13,771 nucleotides of DNA from JAZFYD01 sp036443405 (GTDB lineage Bacteria > Planctomycetota > PLA2): NCBI GenBank assembly GCA_036443405.1, contig JAZFYD010000114.1, positions 1-13,771 on the forward strand, read 5' to 3'. This document shows, one piece after another, positions 1 through 7,670 of the stretch. Below the pieces are notes generated by a model. That model saw only the letters and a program-made list of their open reading frames with translations. It ran no database searches and had not been told where the DNA came from. The translations under genes were made by a program, and so were the position numbers. The stretch's first letter is position 1. Each line of letters opens with the position of its first letter.

Positions 1-29
1 CGCCCGATAGCCACGCCTAGCCCCCGCAC

Positions 30-57
30 TTGCCGCTTCAGCGGGCTGTGGTAGCAT
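30..57 (+). promoter_or_regulatory. Possible sigma70-type promoter of the diiron oxygenase gene
   Basis: TTGCCG at 30-35 and TAGCAT at 52-57 are separated by 16 bases, giving a predicted transcription start near 64 and a leader of about 87 bases before the ATG at 151. A perfect 10-bp palindrome, CGAACGTTCG, lies at 72-81 just after that start, where an operator could sit. Both boxes are only moderate matches, so this is an inference from position and pattern. Confidence 0.3.
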
Positions 58-150
58 TCTGGCTCTTCGCACGAACGTTCGATTACATACCCGCCCAGCG
101 GGGCCAGACCCCATCGCGCGTTGGCGAGGCACCCCCCGAGGATTTAGGCC

Positions 151-1479
151 ATGAGCACCGTTACCAAGACCACCCTCCCGAAGAAGTACCACGATGCCGT
201 CGTGCGCTGGCGCGACACGTTCATCCCCGACTACCCGCTGCTCGAGGAAAACTGGTCGAAGTTCTTCCCGCGCCAACCGCAGTTCGAGCTGTGCGCGTAT
301 CGCGACTGCAGCGTCTGCCCGAACATCGAGGTCGGCATCAATGAAGGCAAGCCGAAGTACGAAAGGGCTTGCGAGATGTCGCACGACGAAGCCAACAACC
401 TGATGAAGGCGGTCAAGGCGCAGGCGAGCACCGAGTTCGGTTCCATTCAGCAGCACCGGCTGACTCTCTCGCGCGCGCAGAACGAACAGGATCAGTTCTG
501 GGTCCTGCGCATGATGGCCGAGGAATTGCGCCACGGGTATCAGATGTTTCACATCCTGCTCGAGGACGACTGGGCGTCGGTGAGCGACCACAAGGGCGAG
601 GATCTCGTCGAGGAGGTGCTCTCGATGCGCACCGGATCGCACGTGCTCGGCGCCTTCAACATCGACTTCGATTCGTTCTTGGACAACGCGACGTTCTGCA
701 CGGTGATCGACCGCGTCGGTAAGTACCAGCTCAAGATGCAGAAGGTGAGCGCGTACAAGCCGATGTCCGAGAGCATGCCGCCGATGCTCCAGGAGGAGGC
801 GTTCCATTTGGCAGCCGGCGTCGGTCCGCTGCGCCGTTGGGCCACGGAGGCAGGGCGCGGAGAGGGCAACGTCTCGATGGAGATGATGCAGGAGGCGATG
901 TTCAAGTGGTTGCCGCGCGGCTACGACATGTTCGGCGACGAGCGTGGCGGCGGCCGCAACGTGAAGTTCGGATTCAAGCCGATGACAAACGCGGTTGCGC
1001 TGCAGGAATACATCGATGAGATGACCCTGGTTCTGCGCGATCTCAACGTGAGGTTCGTGCGCGGGCGCGTCAATGGCATCAACCGCGAGCGGGCCGAGGA
1101 GATCGTCGATCGCATTGCGGACGGCGGAACGCACGAAGGCGTCAAGCCGGAAGACCTGCTGCGCATGCCGCACGTGAGTTTCCTGCGTCGCCGCGGTATC
1201 CACGCGTATGAGCAGCGTGACATCGACGGCACCGTCGTCGCTGACTTCGGCGAGCTCAAGAAGCACCTACATCGCGTGCTACCGAGTGCGTACCCCGCGG
1301 GGCGCGACTACGGGCAGTACGTCGAGTTGGTCGCAAAGGTCGCCGACGGCGAAATGGAGCAGCACGAGGCCGCGGCAGAAATGCCGCAACTGAGCCGCGT
1401 CGGCGGCTCCTGCCCCTGCTCGAACGCCGTGCGCTGGGTCCAGGAAAACGGCAACGGAAACCCGGCAGTCATTAGCTAG
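151..1479 (+). CDS. BoxB/PaaA-like diiron oxygenase (aryl-CoA epoxidase family)
   Basis: This 442-residue protein resembles the oxygenase subunit of benzoyl-CoA 2,3-epoxidase (BoxB) and, more distantly, PaaA of phenylacetyl-CoA epoxidase. These soluble enzymes use a carboxylate-bridged diiron centre and O2. Two ExxH motifs are visible, E125/H128 in EELRHG and E216/H219 in EEAFH. E95 and D187 are the expected extra carboxylates. The spacing 95-125-128-187-216-219 closely follows the BoxB ligand set as I remember it (120-150-153-211-240-243). The segment LGAFN...IDRVGKYQL (166-194) also matches the BoxB helix region. Two cysteine groups, C48/C53/C56 and C421/C423, are not features I associate with BoxB. 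A GAGG at 138-141 precedes the ATG by nine bases. No reductase (boxA), hydrolase (boxC) or CoA ligase lies within the window, so the substrate is unknown. Family assignment is firm; the reaction is inferred. Confidence 0.85.
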   Translation: MSTVTKTTLPKKYHDAVVRWRDTFIPDYPLLEENWSKFFPRQPQFELCAYRDCSVCPNIEVGINEGKPKYERACEMSHDEANNLMKAVKAQASTEFGSIQQHRLTLSRAQNEQDQFWVLRMMAEELRHGYQMFHILLEDDWASVSDHKGEDLVEEVLSMRTGSHVLGAFNIDFDSFLDNATFCTVIDRVGKYQLKMQKVSAYKPMSESMPPMLQEEAFHLAAGVGPLRRWATEAGRGEGNVSMEMMQEAMFKWLPRGYDMFGDERGGGRNVKFGFKPMTNAVALQEYIDEMTLVLRDLNVRFVRGRVNGINRERAEEIVDRIADGGTHEGVKPEDLLRMPHVSFLRRRGIHAYEQRDIDGTVVADFGELKKHLHRVLPSAYPAGRDYGQYVELVAKVADGEMEQHEAAAEMPQLSRVGGSCPCSNAVRWVQENGNGNPAVIS

Positions 1480-1518
1480 CCAACCGGCATTCCAACCAAA
1501 CCCCCATCACCAACCCGA

Positions 1519-1548
1519 GGGTGCGGCAGCCTGGGCCGCACCCTTTTT
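1519..1548 (+). terminator. Intrinsic terminator of the diiron oxygenase gene
   Basis: The arms GGGTGCGGC (1519-1527) and GCCGCACCC (1535-1543) form a perfect 9-bp stem with a 7-base loop, followed directly by five T residues at 1544-1548. It lies 40 bases after the stop codon. The opposite strand lacks a T tract, so termination is expected only for plus-strand transcripts. Confidence 0.9.
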
Positions 1549-1708
1549 CTCTAACTAGCGGTCCCCCAGACACTTCCGCGCGTCCAACACGGTTCCAGGT
1601 ACCGTCCTGGGCAGTGGTCATCCACAGGTTTCCCACCGGGCGCTGACGGAGCCTGGGCCCTGTTGAAAAGTCCGGGCGCAAGGCCTCGGCGGAGCCCGCA
1701 AACGGAGC
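1549..1708. other. Gene-free stretch with insertion-sequence debris
   Basis: No convincing gene is visible between the terminator and the MITE-like element. The minus-strand ORF at 1472-1681 crosses the terminator and shows no recognisable domain. The stretch carries GGGCCCTGTTGAAAAGTCC at 1655-1673, which resembles an IS end and partly repeats the left end of the element at 1709. I read it as intergenic DNA with transposon remains. Confidence 0.5.
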
Positions 1709-1730
1709 CTAGGGTCTGTGTGAGAAGTCC
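1646..1730 (+). repeat. Pair of imperfect direct repeats resembling IS ends
   Basis: Bases 1646-1673 and 1702-1730 align over about 29 positions. Both begin with ACGGAGCCT and end with GA(A/G)AAGTCC, with a few substitutions and two single-base gaps between. The second copy includes the left terminus of the 109-bp element. Two related ends in tandem suggest successive insertions or a degraded nested element. Confidence 0.55.
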
Positions 1731-1817
1731 TCCGTCGGCCAGAGATCGAGCTGGGAGTATCTCTGGCTCAACGGCCCAGCCGATCGAAGCCAGGAGGAGT
1801 TTTCAGACAGACCCTAG
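1709..1817. mobile_element. MITE-like element with 25-bp terminal inverted repeats
   Basis: The termini 1709-1733 and 1793-1817 are inverted copies matching at 22 of 25 positions, and both outer ends read CTAG. If CTAG is a 4-bp target duplication, the element proper is 1713-1813 and starts GGGTCTGTGTGAGAAGTC. An inner hairpin pairs CCAGAGAT (1739-1746) with ATCTCTGG (1759-1766). The 109-bp unit has no coding capacity, as expected for a non-autonomous MITE. Its right CTAG contains the stop codon of the minus-strand lipoprotein gene (1814-1816). The TIR type is reminiscent of IS5-like elements, but that is from memory. Confidence 0.65.
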
Positions 1818-2437
1818 TTCGGATCGACGAAGTCGACGTTGACCCAATCGGTCTCGTCGATCATCTCGAAATCGCCGGACACGAGGCGCTCGATCTGGGC
1901 GCGCACACGGAACACCGCCTTGCCCTCATCATCCTTGTTGAAGGCAAAGTTGCTGAGCGGGATCGTCAGATAGAGGTACTTATCATCGGGGTCATCCATC
2001 CGCTGGAACACCTCGACATCGCTCACAAACGTCCCGGCAAACTGTTCGTCCTGGAAAAACGCAAGGCCGCGCACCCTGGCCGCGGGGTCGCCGTTGTTGA
2101 AGAACAGGAACGACCCGCGAACCCCTTGGTACGTGATTCGGTCCAGGATGATCTCGTAGATGTCCGTGTCGAAGCAGAGGCCATCGGTGTCCTCGATGCG
2201 AAACACGAGGAGATCGTCGGTGCGGTACGCGTTCACTTCCTTGATGTTGCCGCATTCGTCTCCGCCGCCGGGGCCGTTGCCCTCGCCGTGAATCAGCGTG
2301 CCAGGGAACGACTCGAACGTGTCGATCGCCAACGCCGCGTCGAGTTCATCGATCGCACGAATCAGCGTTTCGGTTTCTTCGCTGCTGCCGCCACACGCGA
2401 CCAACGAAAGCACGACGATGGGAAGGAACTTGCACAT
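1814..2437 (-). CDS. Small lipoprotein of unknown function
   Basis: The 207-residue product starts with a short hydrophobic signal (MCKFLPIVVLSL) and a lipobox ending LVAC, so Cys15 would be lipidated after cleavage by signal peptidase II. The mature part begins GGSSEETET and is acidic, with alternating beta-type segments (LLVFRIEDTDGLCF, KYLYLTIPLSNFAF), probably a soluble beta-rich domain in the periplasm. I do not recognise the family. An in-frame ATG exists at 2494, but I chose 2437 because the signal peptide begins there, a GAGGG lies eight bases upstream, and a likely -10 box sits at 2498-2493. The stop codon lies within the CTAG end of the neighbouring MITE-like element. It is downstream of the selenoprotein gene on the same strand, about 96 bases away, but seems to have its own promoter. 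Confidence 0.8.
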   Translation of the reverse strand: MCKFLPIVVLSLVACGGSSEETETLIRAIDELDAALAIDTFESFPGTLIHGEGNGPGGGDECGNIKEVNAYRTDDLLVFRIEDTDGLCFDTDIYEIILDRITYQGVRGSFLFFNNGDPAARVRGLAFFQDEQFAGTFVSDVEVFQRMDDPDDKYLYLTIPLSNFAFNKDDEGKAVFRVRAQIERLVSGDFEMIDETDWVNVDFVDPN

Positions 2438-2492
2438 CAGGGTTGCCCTCACAGCATCCGCGCACCGAGCGCGGGTCTCAATTGGACGCGAC

Positions 2493-2520
2493 ATTGTACG
2501 GGTGTTTCAAGTGAGGTCAG
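2493..2520 (-). promoter_or_regulatory. Likely promoter of the lipoprotein gene
   Basis: On the minus strand CTGACC (2520-2515) and TACAAT (2498-2493) are separated by 16 bases. The -10 box is near consensus and the -35 box is weak. Transcription would begin near 2486, downstream of the longer alternative ATG at 2494, which supports the internal start at 2437. Confidence 0.4.
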
Positions 2521-2533
2521 CGATTCCGTCGGG

Positions 2534-4756
2534 CTATTTGGATTCGATGATCCGGATCGTGCCACCGGAGGAGAAGGGGCCAGCCAGGCGCTGTTTCGCA
2601 CCACTCGGCCACGTGACCTCGATCCACTCGGCCTGTTTCGCGCGCCCGAGTCCGACCAGAATCCGCGGATCATGCTGGGCCAGATATCCCGACCCACCGC
2701 TCTTTTGGCGCGCTAGTGTCCTATCCCCGACACGCACACGGACCACCGCGCCAAACGCATCGCGCCCGGACGCGCGCCCCTCGAGCACCACGCGAAGCCA
2801 ACCTGCGTCCTGCCCGATCTCGTTGTTGAACACGCGATGCGCCGGCCCGTGCATCGCGCGCAAGAAGATGTCGAGATCCCCGTCGTCGTCCAGGTCCGCA
2901 TAGAGCGCGCCGCGGCCGTCCGTCACCGAGTCGGCGCCGGACACTCCGGAGATGTCGAGGAACGTCCCGTCGCCAAGATTCAGCGCAACGAGATCGCGTT
3001 CGTACCCGCTGAAGGAGTGGCCGCGCTTGATGCGCGCGAGCTGCTCCAACGCAAAATCCGTCGCCGACTTCGCGCGGTCTTTCTGATCCACACACCGTGA
3101 TGCCACGACCTGGCACCAGAAGATGCTTCACGTATCCGCTTCGGACGTGCCCGACAAGTGGCCGTTGGGTGTGTGCAGGTCTTCGTACCCGTCGTTGTCG
3201 ATGTCGATGAAGCCGCCGCCCCACGACCAACCGCCGTAAAACGGCCCGGCGGTCTTCGTCACGTCCGTGAACTTCCCGCTGCCGTCGTTGCGATAGAGGC
3301 TGTTGCCCGACGCGAGTGCGGCCAAGCGCCCGCGCGATGGAAGGTCCTCGGAGTCGATCCGCGCGAGCACGCGGTTGCCGGCCTTGCTCGACATCTTGGT
3401 CACGTGCAGATCGAGATCGCCGTCCGCGTCGTAGTCGGAAACGCTGACCCCCATGCCGTAACCCTCGTCGAGCAGCCCGCGCGCTTTCGCTTCGTCGACG
3501 AACCGGCCGCCGCGTCGCATGTACATCCGGTTGCCGCTGCCGAAGTCGTTGGCAACGTACAAGTCGAGCTGGCCGTCCTCGTCGATGTCCACGAACTGCG
3601 CCGCGTAGCTCCAGTCCGTCCCGGCGACGCCCCACTTCGCCGCGACCTCCTCGTAGGTGCCATCGGGTTTGCTGACGAACAGCAAGTTCGGCAAACCGTT
3701 GGTCGCGTCGTCCCACGAATCCGGCAATACGGGACCGAAGTTGTTGTACGCCGTCACGTACAGATCCGGCACGCCGTCGCCGTTGAGATCGCCGGCGGCC
3801 ACGGAGAACGCGATCGACGTTTTGTCCACCCCCATCGCCGCACTCACGTCCTCAAACGCGAGCTTGCCCGATTCGCGCTGCAGGTTCTTCAACAGCATCT
3901 GCTTGCCGTTGGCGGACAAGAACAGATCGGGGTCGCCATCGTTGTCGAAGTCCAGAAACAGCGGCCCCGTCGCCTTGCGCGGCAGCGTGAGCGGCACGCG
4001 GTCGTACTTGCCGTCTTTGTTGCGCAGGAAGAGGTTGGTGCCCCCGTCGCCGGTCGAAACGATGTCAAGGCGACCGTCGAGGTTCACGTCCGCCGCCGCG
4101 ACGCCGTACGCCGCGAGACCGAGCGTGGAATGCTGGAGCACCGGCGGGTCCTGCATGGCGACGCCGAGGGCCTCGGAGATCTCGCGGAAGGGCGGCCGGG
4201 GCGCATCCAGGATCTCGACGCCCTTCGACGTCGTCAACGACGTGAAGAAATGAGGTGTCTTGCGTTGCGCCACGATGGACGCCCCGAATCGCAGCCACTC
4301 GATGCCTCCGCCTTCGTACCGACGGACGATCGCGATCGAAACCTCGCCGTACAACAAGTCAGTGTCGAGCACGGCGTGCTTCAGGCCCACTTGAACGCTG
4401 AGCAACTCGGCAAGAGGTCGTGCCCAATCCGTCCATGCATCGGACGCAGTTTTTGGGTTGCCGACCTGCGAAAAAGGCATGGCCGTCTTCGGGCTGCTTC
4501 GTCGAAGCCAGGGGCGAACCGACTCGCCTCGGCTCATGTGCGGCAGCCGCGAGGTCACGGCCTTGGCGGCAAAGAACCCGCGAAGGTCTTCACCGTCTTT
4601 GAGCGCGATCGCGAACTCCCGCAGGCGCGCAGCCACTTTCTCCGCGACGACCTCCTCCAATTCCGCGCGGACCGGGATCGAAAGCTCCGGCTCGGACGCG
4701 GTGAGTGAGAGACTCAGGAAAAGGACTGAGACAAGAAGAACTCGAGTACGAATCAC
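2534..4756 (-). CDS. CRTAC1-like FG-GAP/ASPIC-UnbV selenoprotein (in-frame UGA read as Sec543)
   Basis: I annotate one 740-residue exported protein. It would appear as two ORFs (3128-4756 and 2534-3106), but they share one frame and only the TGA at 3130-3128 separates them. Residues 1-20 are a signal peptide. Seven FG-GAP/VCBS calcium-loop motifs of the DxDxDGxxD type lie near residues 223, 269, 323, 390, 441, 518 and 621, forming a beta-propeller. The ASPIC/UnbV domain covers roughly 644-737. The Sec codon falls between repeats six and seven, in the context EADT-U-SIFWCQVVA, with Cys548 five residues later. A SECIS-like hairpin follows the codon directly. The coding frame, repeats and C-terminal domain continue past the TGA, which argues against a true stop. 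The start is GTG, and no in-frame ATG or good ribosome site lies nearby. Function is unknown; adhesion or extracellular redox chemistry are guesses. A nonsense mutation or sequencing error is the alternative. Confidence 0.82.
3098..3130 (-). promoter_or_regulatory. Bacterial SECIS element with its UGA selenocysteine codon
   Basis: In the minus-strand mRNA the UGA (3130-3128) is followed by nine bases and then the stem UGGUGCC (3118-3112), the loop AGGUCGU (3111-3105) and the arm GGCAUCA (3104-3098). All seven pairs form, one of them G-U. The loop starts 16 bases after the UGA. The E. coli fdhF SECIS has the apical loop AGGUCU at nearly the same distance (17 bases, from memory), and its GGU is the SelB contact. 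Loop sequence, stem and spacing together make chance unlikely. SelB and tRNA-Sec genes are not in the window and must exist elsewhere for this to work. Confidence 0.8.
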
Positions 4757-4800
4757 GGTGCGAGATCATACGCCCGAATTTCACTCGCAAGGAGCCAAAC

Positions 4801-5289
4801 ATGTCGAGTCACACGCTGGGGCAGGGCCTCGCAACACAACTGAACTTCACCGCCTACACGACTCAGAGCAACACCGCGGATATCAGCCACGACGAGTCGC
4901 TGCGGACCCCGGCCGGCGGCGGCAACAGCATGAACTGGGTGCTCGGCCACATGTTGGACGCGCGCAACAGCACGCTGAAGCTGATCGGGCGGGAGCCCGC
5001 CCTCGACACCGGTGACATCTACAAGCGCAACGGCCCCGAGTTCGATCCGGCCGCCGCCGCACCGTTTGAGGAGTTGGTGCAGGCGTTTGGCGCTACGCAG
5101 GAGACGATCGTCGGATTCCTGGAGTCCGCCGGCGCCGATGCGTTCGCCAAGGAGATCCCGAACATGCCGTCGCCGCTCGGCGAAACGCTTGGCTCCGCGG
5201 TCACCGCCATCGCATTCCACGAGGCGTATCATGCCGGCCAACTCGGCATCCTGCGCCGGTGCCTCGGCAAGGACGGCGTGCTCAAGTAG
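4801..5289 (+). CDS. DinB/YfiT-fold putative metalloprotein
   Basis: The 162-residue product has the layout of the DinB four-helix family. A first histidine lies in LGHMLDARN (H50) and an HxxxH pair in FHEAYHAGQLG (H140, H144), the usual triad that binds a divalent metal. Members include thiol-dependent S-transferases and many uncharacterised stress proteins, so the reaction cannot be named. The ATG at 4801 has a strong AAGGAG six bases upstream; the longer in-frame ORF from 4705 would overlap the divergent selenoprotein gene and lacks this signal. The 44-bp gap to the divergent GTG start at 4756 means both genes probably share a promoter region. Predicted cytoplasmic: no signal peptide or membrane segment is seen. 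Confidence 0.85.
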   Translation: MSSHTLGQGLATQLNFTAYTTQSNTADISHDESLRTPAGGGNSMNWVLGHMLDARNSTLKLIGREPALDTGDIYKRNGPEFDPAAAAPFEELVQAFGATQETIVGFLESAGADAFAKEIPNMPSPLGETLGSAVTAIAFHEAYHAGQLGILRRCLGKDGVLK

Positions 5290-5303
5290 CGGGGCCCCGC
5301 ACC

Positions 5304-5429
5304 CTTGCCCTTGTCCTCGACCCTTGTGCCTTTGCACTTTTCCTGAATCCCTTGGTCCTTCTCCTCGCTGGAGAAGGGGTGAGGGCCAAGGAAAGGGGTC
5401 GAGTGCAAAGGGGGTAGGACAAGGGCAAG
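5304..5429. repeat. Long imperfect inverted repeat between convergent genes
   Basis: Nested complementary arms are visible: 5304-5317 with 5416-5429 (14 bp perfect), 5330-5337 with 5403-5410 (8 bp), 5350-5355 with 5386-5391 (6 bp), and 5357-5364 with 5370-5377 (8 bp around the loop TCGCT). The core, CCTTCTCC-TCGCT-GGAGAAGG, resembles dispersed hairpin repeats of many proteobacterial genomes. It fills the gap between the DinB gene and the convergent receptor gene, and may act as a transcript-end structure for both, although neither side has a long T tract. The sequence is rich in CCCTT units, suggesting growth by local duplication. Confidence 0.75.
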
Positions 5430-5445
5430 TTCAAAGGAGCGCGAG

Positions 5446-7620
5446 CTAGAAGTCCAAGCGGAACCAAAGCACGATGTTGCGGCCGGGCATGTTCGTTCCG
5501 GAGCCGTGCACGCGGTAGTTCTTGTCGAACAGGTTCTCGATCGCGAGACCGAGGTGGCCGTTGCGAAACGGGCTCCAACCGGCGGAGAGGTGCAACACGG
5601 CGTAACCCGGCGTGCCTCCCGGCGGGATGCGCGACGTGTCGGACTGATCGCGCGTCGAGAGGCGGTCGGCGCGATCCGCGATGCGCACGAGCCCTTCGAA
5701 GTAGACCGTGCTATCCGGACGCTCCCAGCGCGCGCCGGCCTGCGCGGTCAGCGGCATCAACCGGTCGATGTACTCGCGCGAAACCACCGGCGCCGACGTC
5801 GGGAAGGTATCGACTTTGCCCTCTATGTACGTGATGTTGCCGAACGCGGTCCAACCGCGTCCGAGGCGGTGCGCCCCACCGGCTTCGATGCCCCATACGT
5901 AGCCGTCGCCGACGTTGGCCTTGCTGATGACGCTCTCGCCATCGGAGGTCGTCTCGCCGGTCGGCACGCGCACGATCTGGTCGCGGATGTCGGTGTAGAA
6001 CACCGCGAGTTGCAGCGACGAGTCATCCGCGCGCTGCTTGAGCCCGAGCTCATACGTCACGTACTTCTCGGGATCGAGCCCGGTCGCGGGGATCTCGAAC
6101 TCGTCGGTGCGGGCGCTGTCGAACCGCGTGAGGTCGGAGAGATTCGGCGCGCGAAACCCCTGCGACGCGCCGCCGAAGACGTTCCAGTGCTCGTTCGCGA
6201 GCAGGTACCGAAACCGCACGCTGCCCACAAGCGCGGACCAGTCGTCCTTGATGCCGACGCGCTCGCCCGTCTCCGGATCCGCGACGCTCTTGGCGTCCGC
6301 CGCCGCGTAGTTGAACCGGACTCCCGGCACGAGCTGCCAGCGCTCGCCGATCGCGATGCGATCCTGCACGTACACACCGGCAAGATCGTAGGTCGCGTCG
6401 TCGGCCACCGGCCCCTGGATCGGATTGCTCGTCGAAAAGCTGTTCACGTTGTCGTGGTAGATCTCGGCGCCGTAGGTCAACCGCCCAATCGCGCTGTCGC
6501 TTTCGAACTGCGCCCACGCACCGAGAGTGCCGACACTGGTCCCCTGCTGGTCAACCCGCACCGGGCCCGGCCCGCCCCCGGACGGGGGACGGACGCGATC
6601 ACGCACCTCGGATTGATCGTGCCACGACAAGTTGAAGCGCATCACATCGAACAGCCCCTCCATGTTTTCCGAGTGGTACTGCACGTATGCGAGCCAGCGC
6701 TCCTGATCGAGATCGCGCTGCAACTCGTCGCCGACGGTCGTGCCCGCAAACGGAACGGCGAACACCGTCCGGTGCGTGCGCGGGACCGCGTCTTGTTTCA
6801 CGTGCTGGTACGCGACCACCACTCGCTGGTTCTCATCCGGATAGTGTTCGAACTTGATGTCGCCGTCGGCCTCGTCGTAGCCGGTGTTTCGCTGCGTGCC
6901 GGACCCGATCTCCAAATCGCCGAACTGCTTGAGCGTCGCGCCGACCACCAGGCCGGTGTGCTCGCCGAGTGTCCCGCTCGCTTCGACGCGCCCGATGTGG
7001 GACCGCTCGGCCGACGCATAGCGATAAAACACCTTCCCACCGCCCCGCCGACCTTCGCCGTACGTGTACGGATCGATCGTCAGCGCCTGCACGGTGCCGC
7101 CGATCGCATCGGAACCGTAGAGCACCGAACTCGGCCCCTTCACGATCTCGACGCGAGCCACGGAATAGGGATCGACCGTCGACCAGTACTGGTTCGGCCC
7201 CGCTCGAAACGTGGAGTTGTTCAACCGAACGCCATCGATCAGGAACAGGGTCCGGAAACCCGTGAAGCCGCGGATGAACGGCGACCCCTGACCCATCGAG
7301 GTCTCCTGCACGATCACGCCGGGCACGTCACGCAACGCTTGGGGCACCGTGCGATACGAACGGCGCTCGATCGTGGCCTGGTCCACGGCATTCGCCGCGT
7401 GCGGGGTCTCGAACGCGGTCTCCTTCGTCCGCGTCGCGGTCACGAGTTCCGGATCCAACTCCGTCACCGGTAACGGCGTCTCCTCGGACTGTCTCTTTCC
7501 ATCCGCCAGCATCGCGAGATACGCCTCGACCGCGCGCTCTACGGGGTCGGCGTCGCTGACGGTCTGGACGACGAGGAGCGCCAGGAGAAGGCGGGCGGAG
7601 CAGCAGTGGAGCCATGTCAT
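5446..7620 (-). CDS. TonB-dependent outer-membrane receptor
   Basis: This 724-residue protein begins with a hydrophobic signal peptide (about residues 1-24). A TonB-box-like ELVTATRT follows at 58-65, then a plug domain at about 66-180 with the typical FIRGFTGFRTLFLIDGVRLN and VEIVKGPSSVLYGSDAIGG segments. The rest is a 22-strand-type barrel ending in ENLFDKNYRVHGSG and a terminal Phe. Such receptors import ferric siderophores, haem, cobalamin or other large ligands using TonB/ExbBD energy. The plug motifs NQYWSTVDPYSVARVEIVKGP look most like haem or colicin-type receptors, but the ligand cannot be set from sequence alone. No riboswitch or Fur box was recognised upstream. Length is normal for the family. 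The start has only a weak ribosome site (CGCTCACC just before the ATG). It converges on the DinB gene. Confidence 0.93.
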   Translation of the reverse strand: MTWLHCCSARLLLALLVVQTVSDADPVERAVEAYLAMLADGKRQSEETPLPVTELDPELVTATRTKETAFETPHAANAVDQATIERRSYRTVPQALRDVPGVIVQETSMGQGSPFIRGFTGFRTLFLIDGVRLNNSTFRAGPNQYWSTVDPYSVARVEIVKGPSSVLYGSDAIGGTVQALTIDPYTYGEGRRGGGKVFYRYASAERSHIGRVEASGTLGEHTGLVVGATLKQFGDLEIGSGTQRNTGYDEADGDIKFEHYPDENQRVVVAYQHVKQDAVPRTHRTVFAVPFAGTTVGDELQRDLDQERWLAYVQYHSENMEGLFDVMRFNLSWHDQSEVRDRVRPPSGGGPGPVRVDQQGTSVGTLGAWAQFESDSAIGRLTYGAEIYHDNVNSFSTSNPIQGPVADDATYDLAGVYVQDRIAIGERWQLVPGVRFNYAAADAKSVADPETGERVGIKDDWSALVGSVRFRYLLANEHWNVFGGASQGFRAPNLSDLTRFDSARTDEFEIPATGLDPEKYVTYELGLKQRADDSSLQLAVFYTDIRDQIVRVPTGETTSDGESVISKANVGDGYVWGIEAGGAHRLGRGWTAFGNITYIEGKVDTFPTSAPVVSREYIDRLMPLTAQAGARWERPDSTVYFEGLVRIADRADRLSTRDQSDTSRIPPGGTPGYAVLHLSAGWSPFRNGHLGLAIENLFDKNYRVHGSGTNMPGRNIVLWFRLDF

Positions 7621-7670
7621 GGTGAGCGGTCCGAAACGGCAGAATCGCCGGGTCGGTTCGACGTTTCAAG

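Noticed and set aside
72..81. LexA operator before the diiron oxygenase gene
   Set aside because: The palindrome CGAACGTTCG lacks the four-base gap between GAAC and GTTC of Gram-positive-type LexA sites, and is not the proteobacterial CTGT-type box.
2534..3106. Separate ASPIC/UnbV gene starting with GTG at 3106
   Set aside because: It is in frame with the upstream propeller gene, has no signal peptide or Shine-Dalgarno sequence, and its putative GTG start is inside the SECIS-like loop region. One selenoprotein explains the data better.
3158..4708. Long plus-strand ORF of 516 aa
   Set aside because: It is the antisense of the propeller gene; its composition (many Val, Arg, His) and lack of domains fit a GC-rich shadow frame.
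2534..4756. Pseudogene caused by a nonsense mutation
   Set aside because: Frame and domain content are intact on both sides of the TGA, and the SECIS-like hairpin would be a striking coincidence. It remains the main alternative.
5506..7473. Long plus-strand ORF of 655 aa
   Set aside because: Antisense shadow of the TonB-dependent receptor gene, Arg- and His-rich with no recognisable domain.
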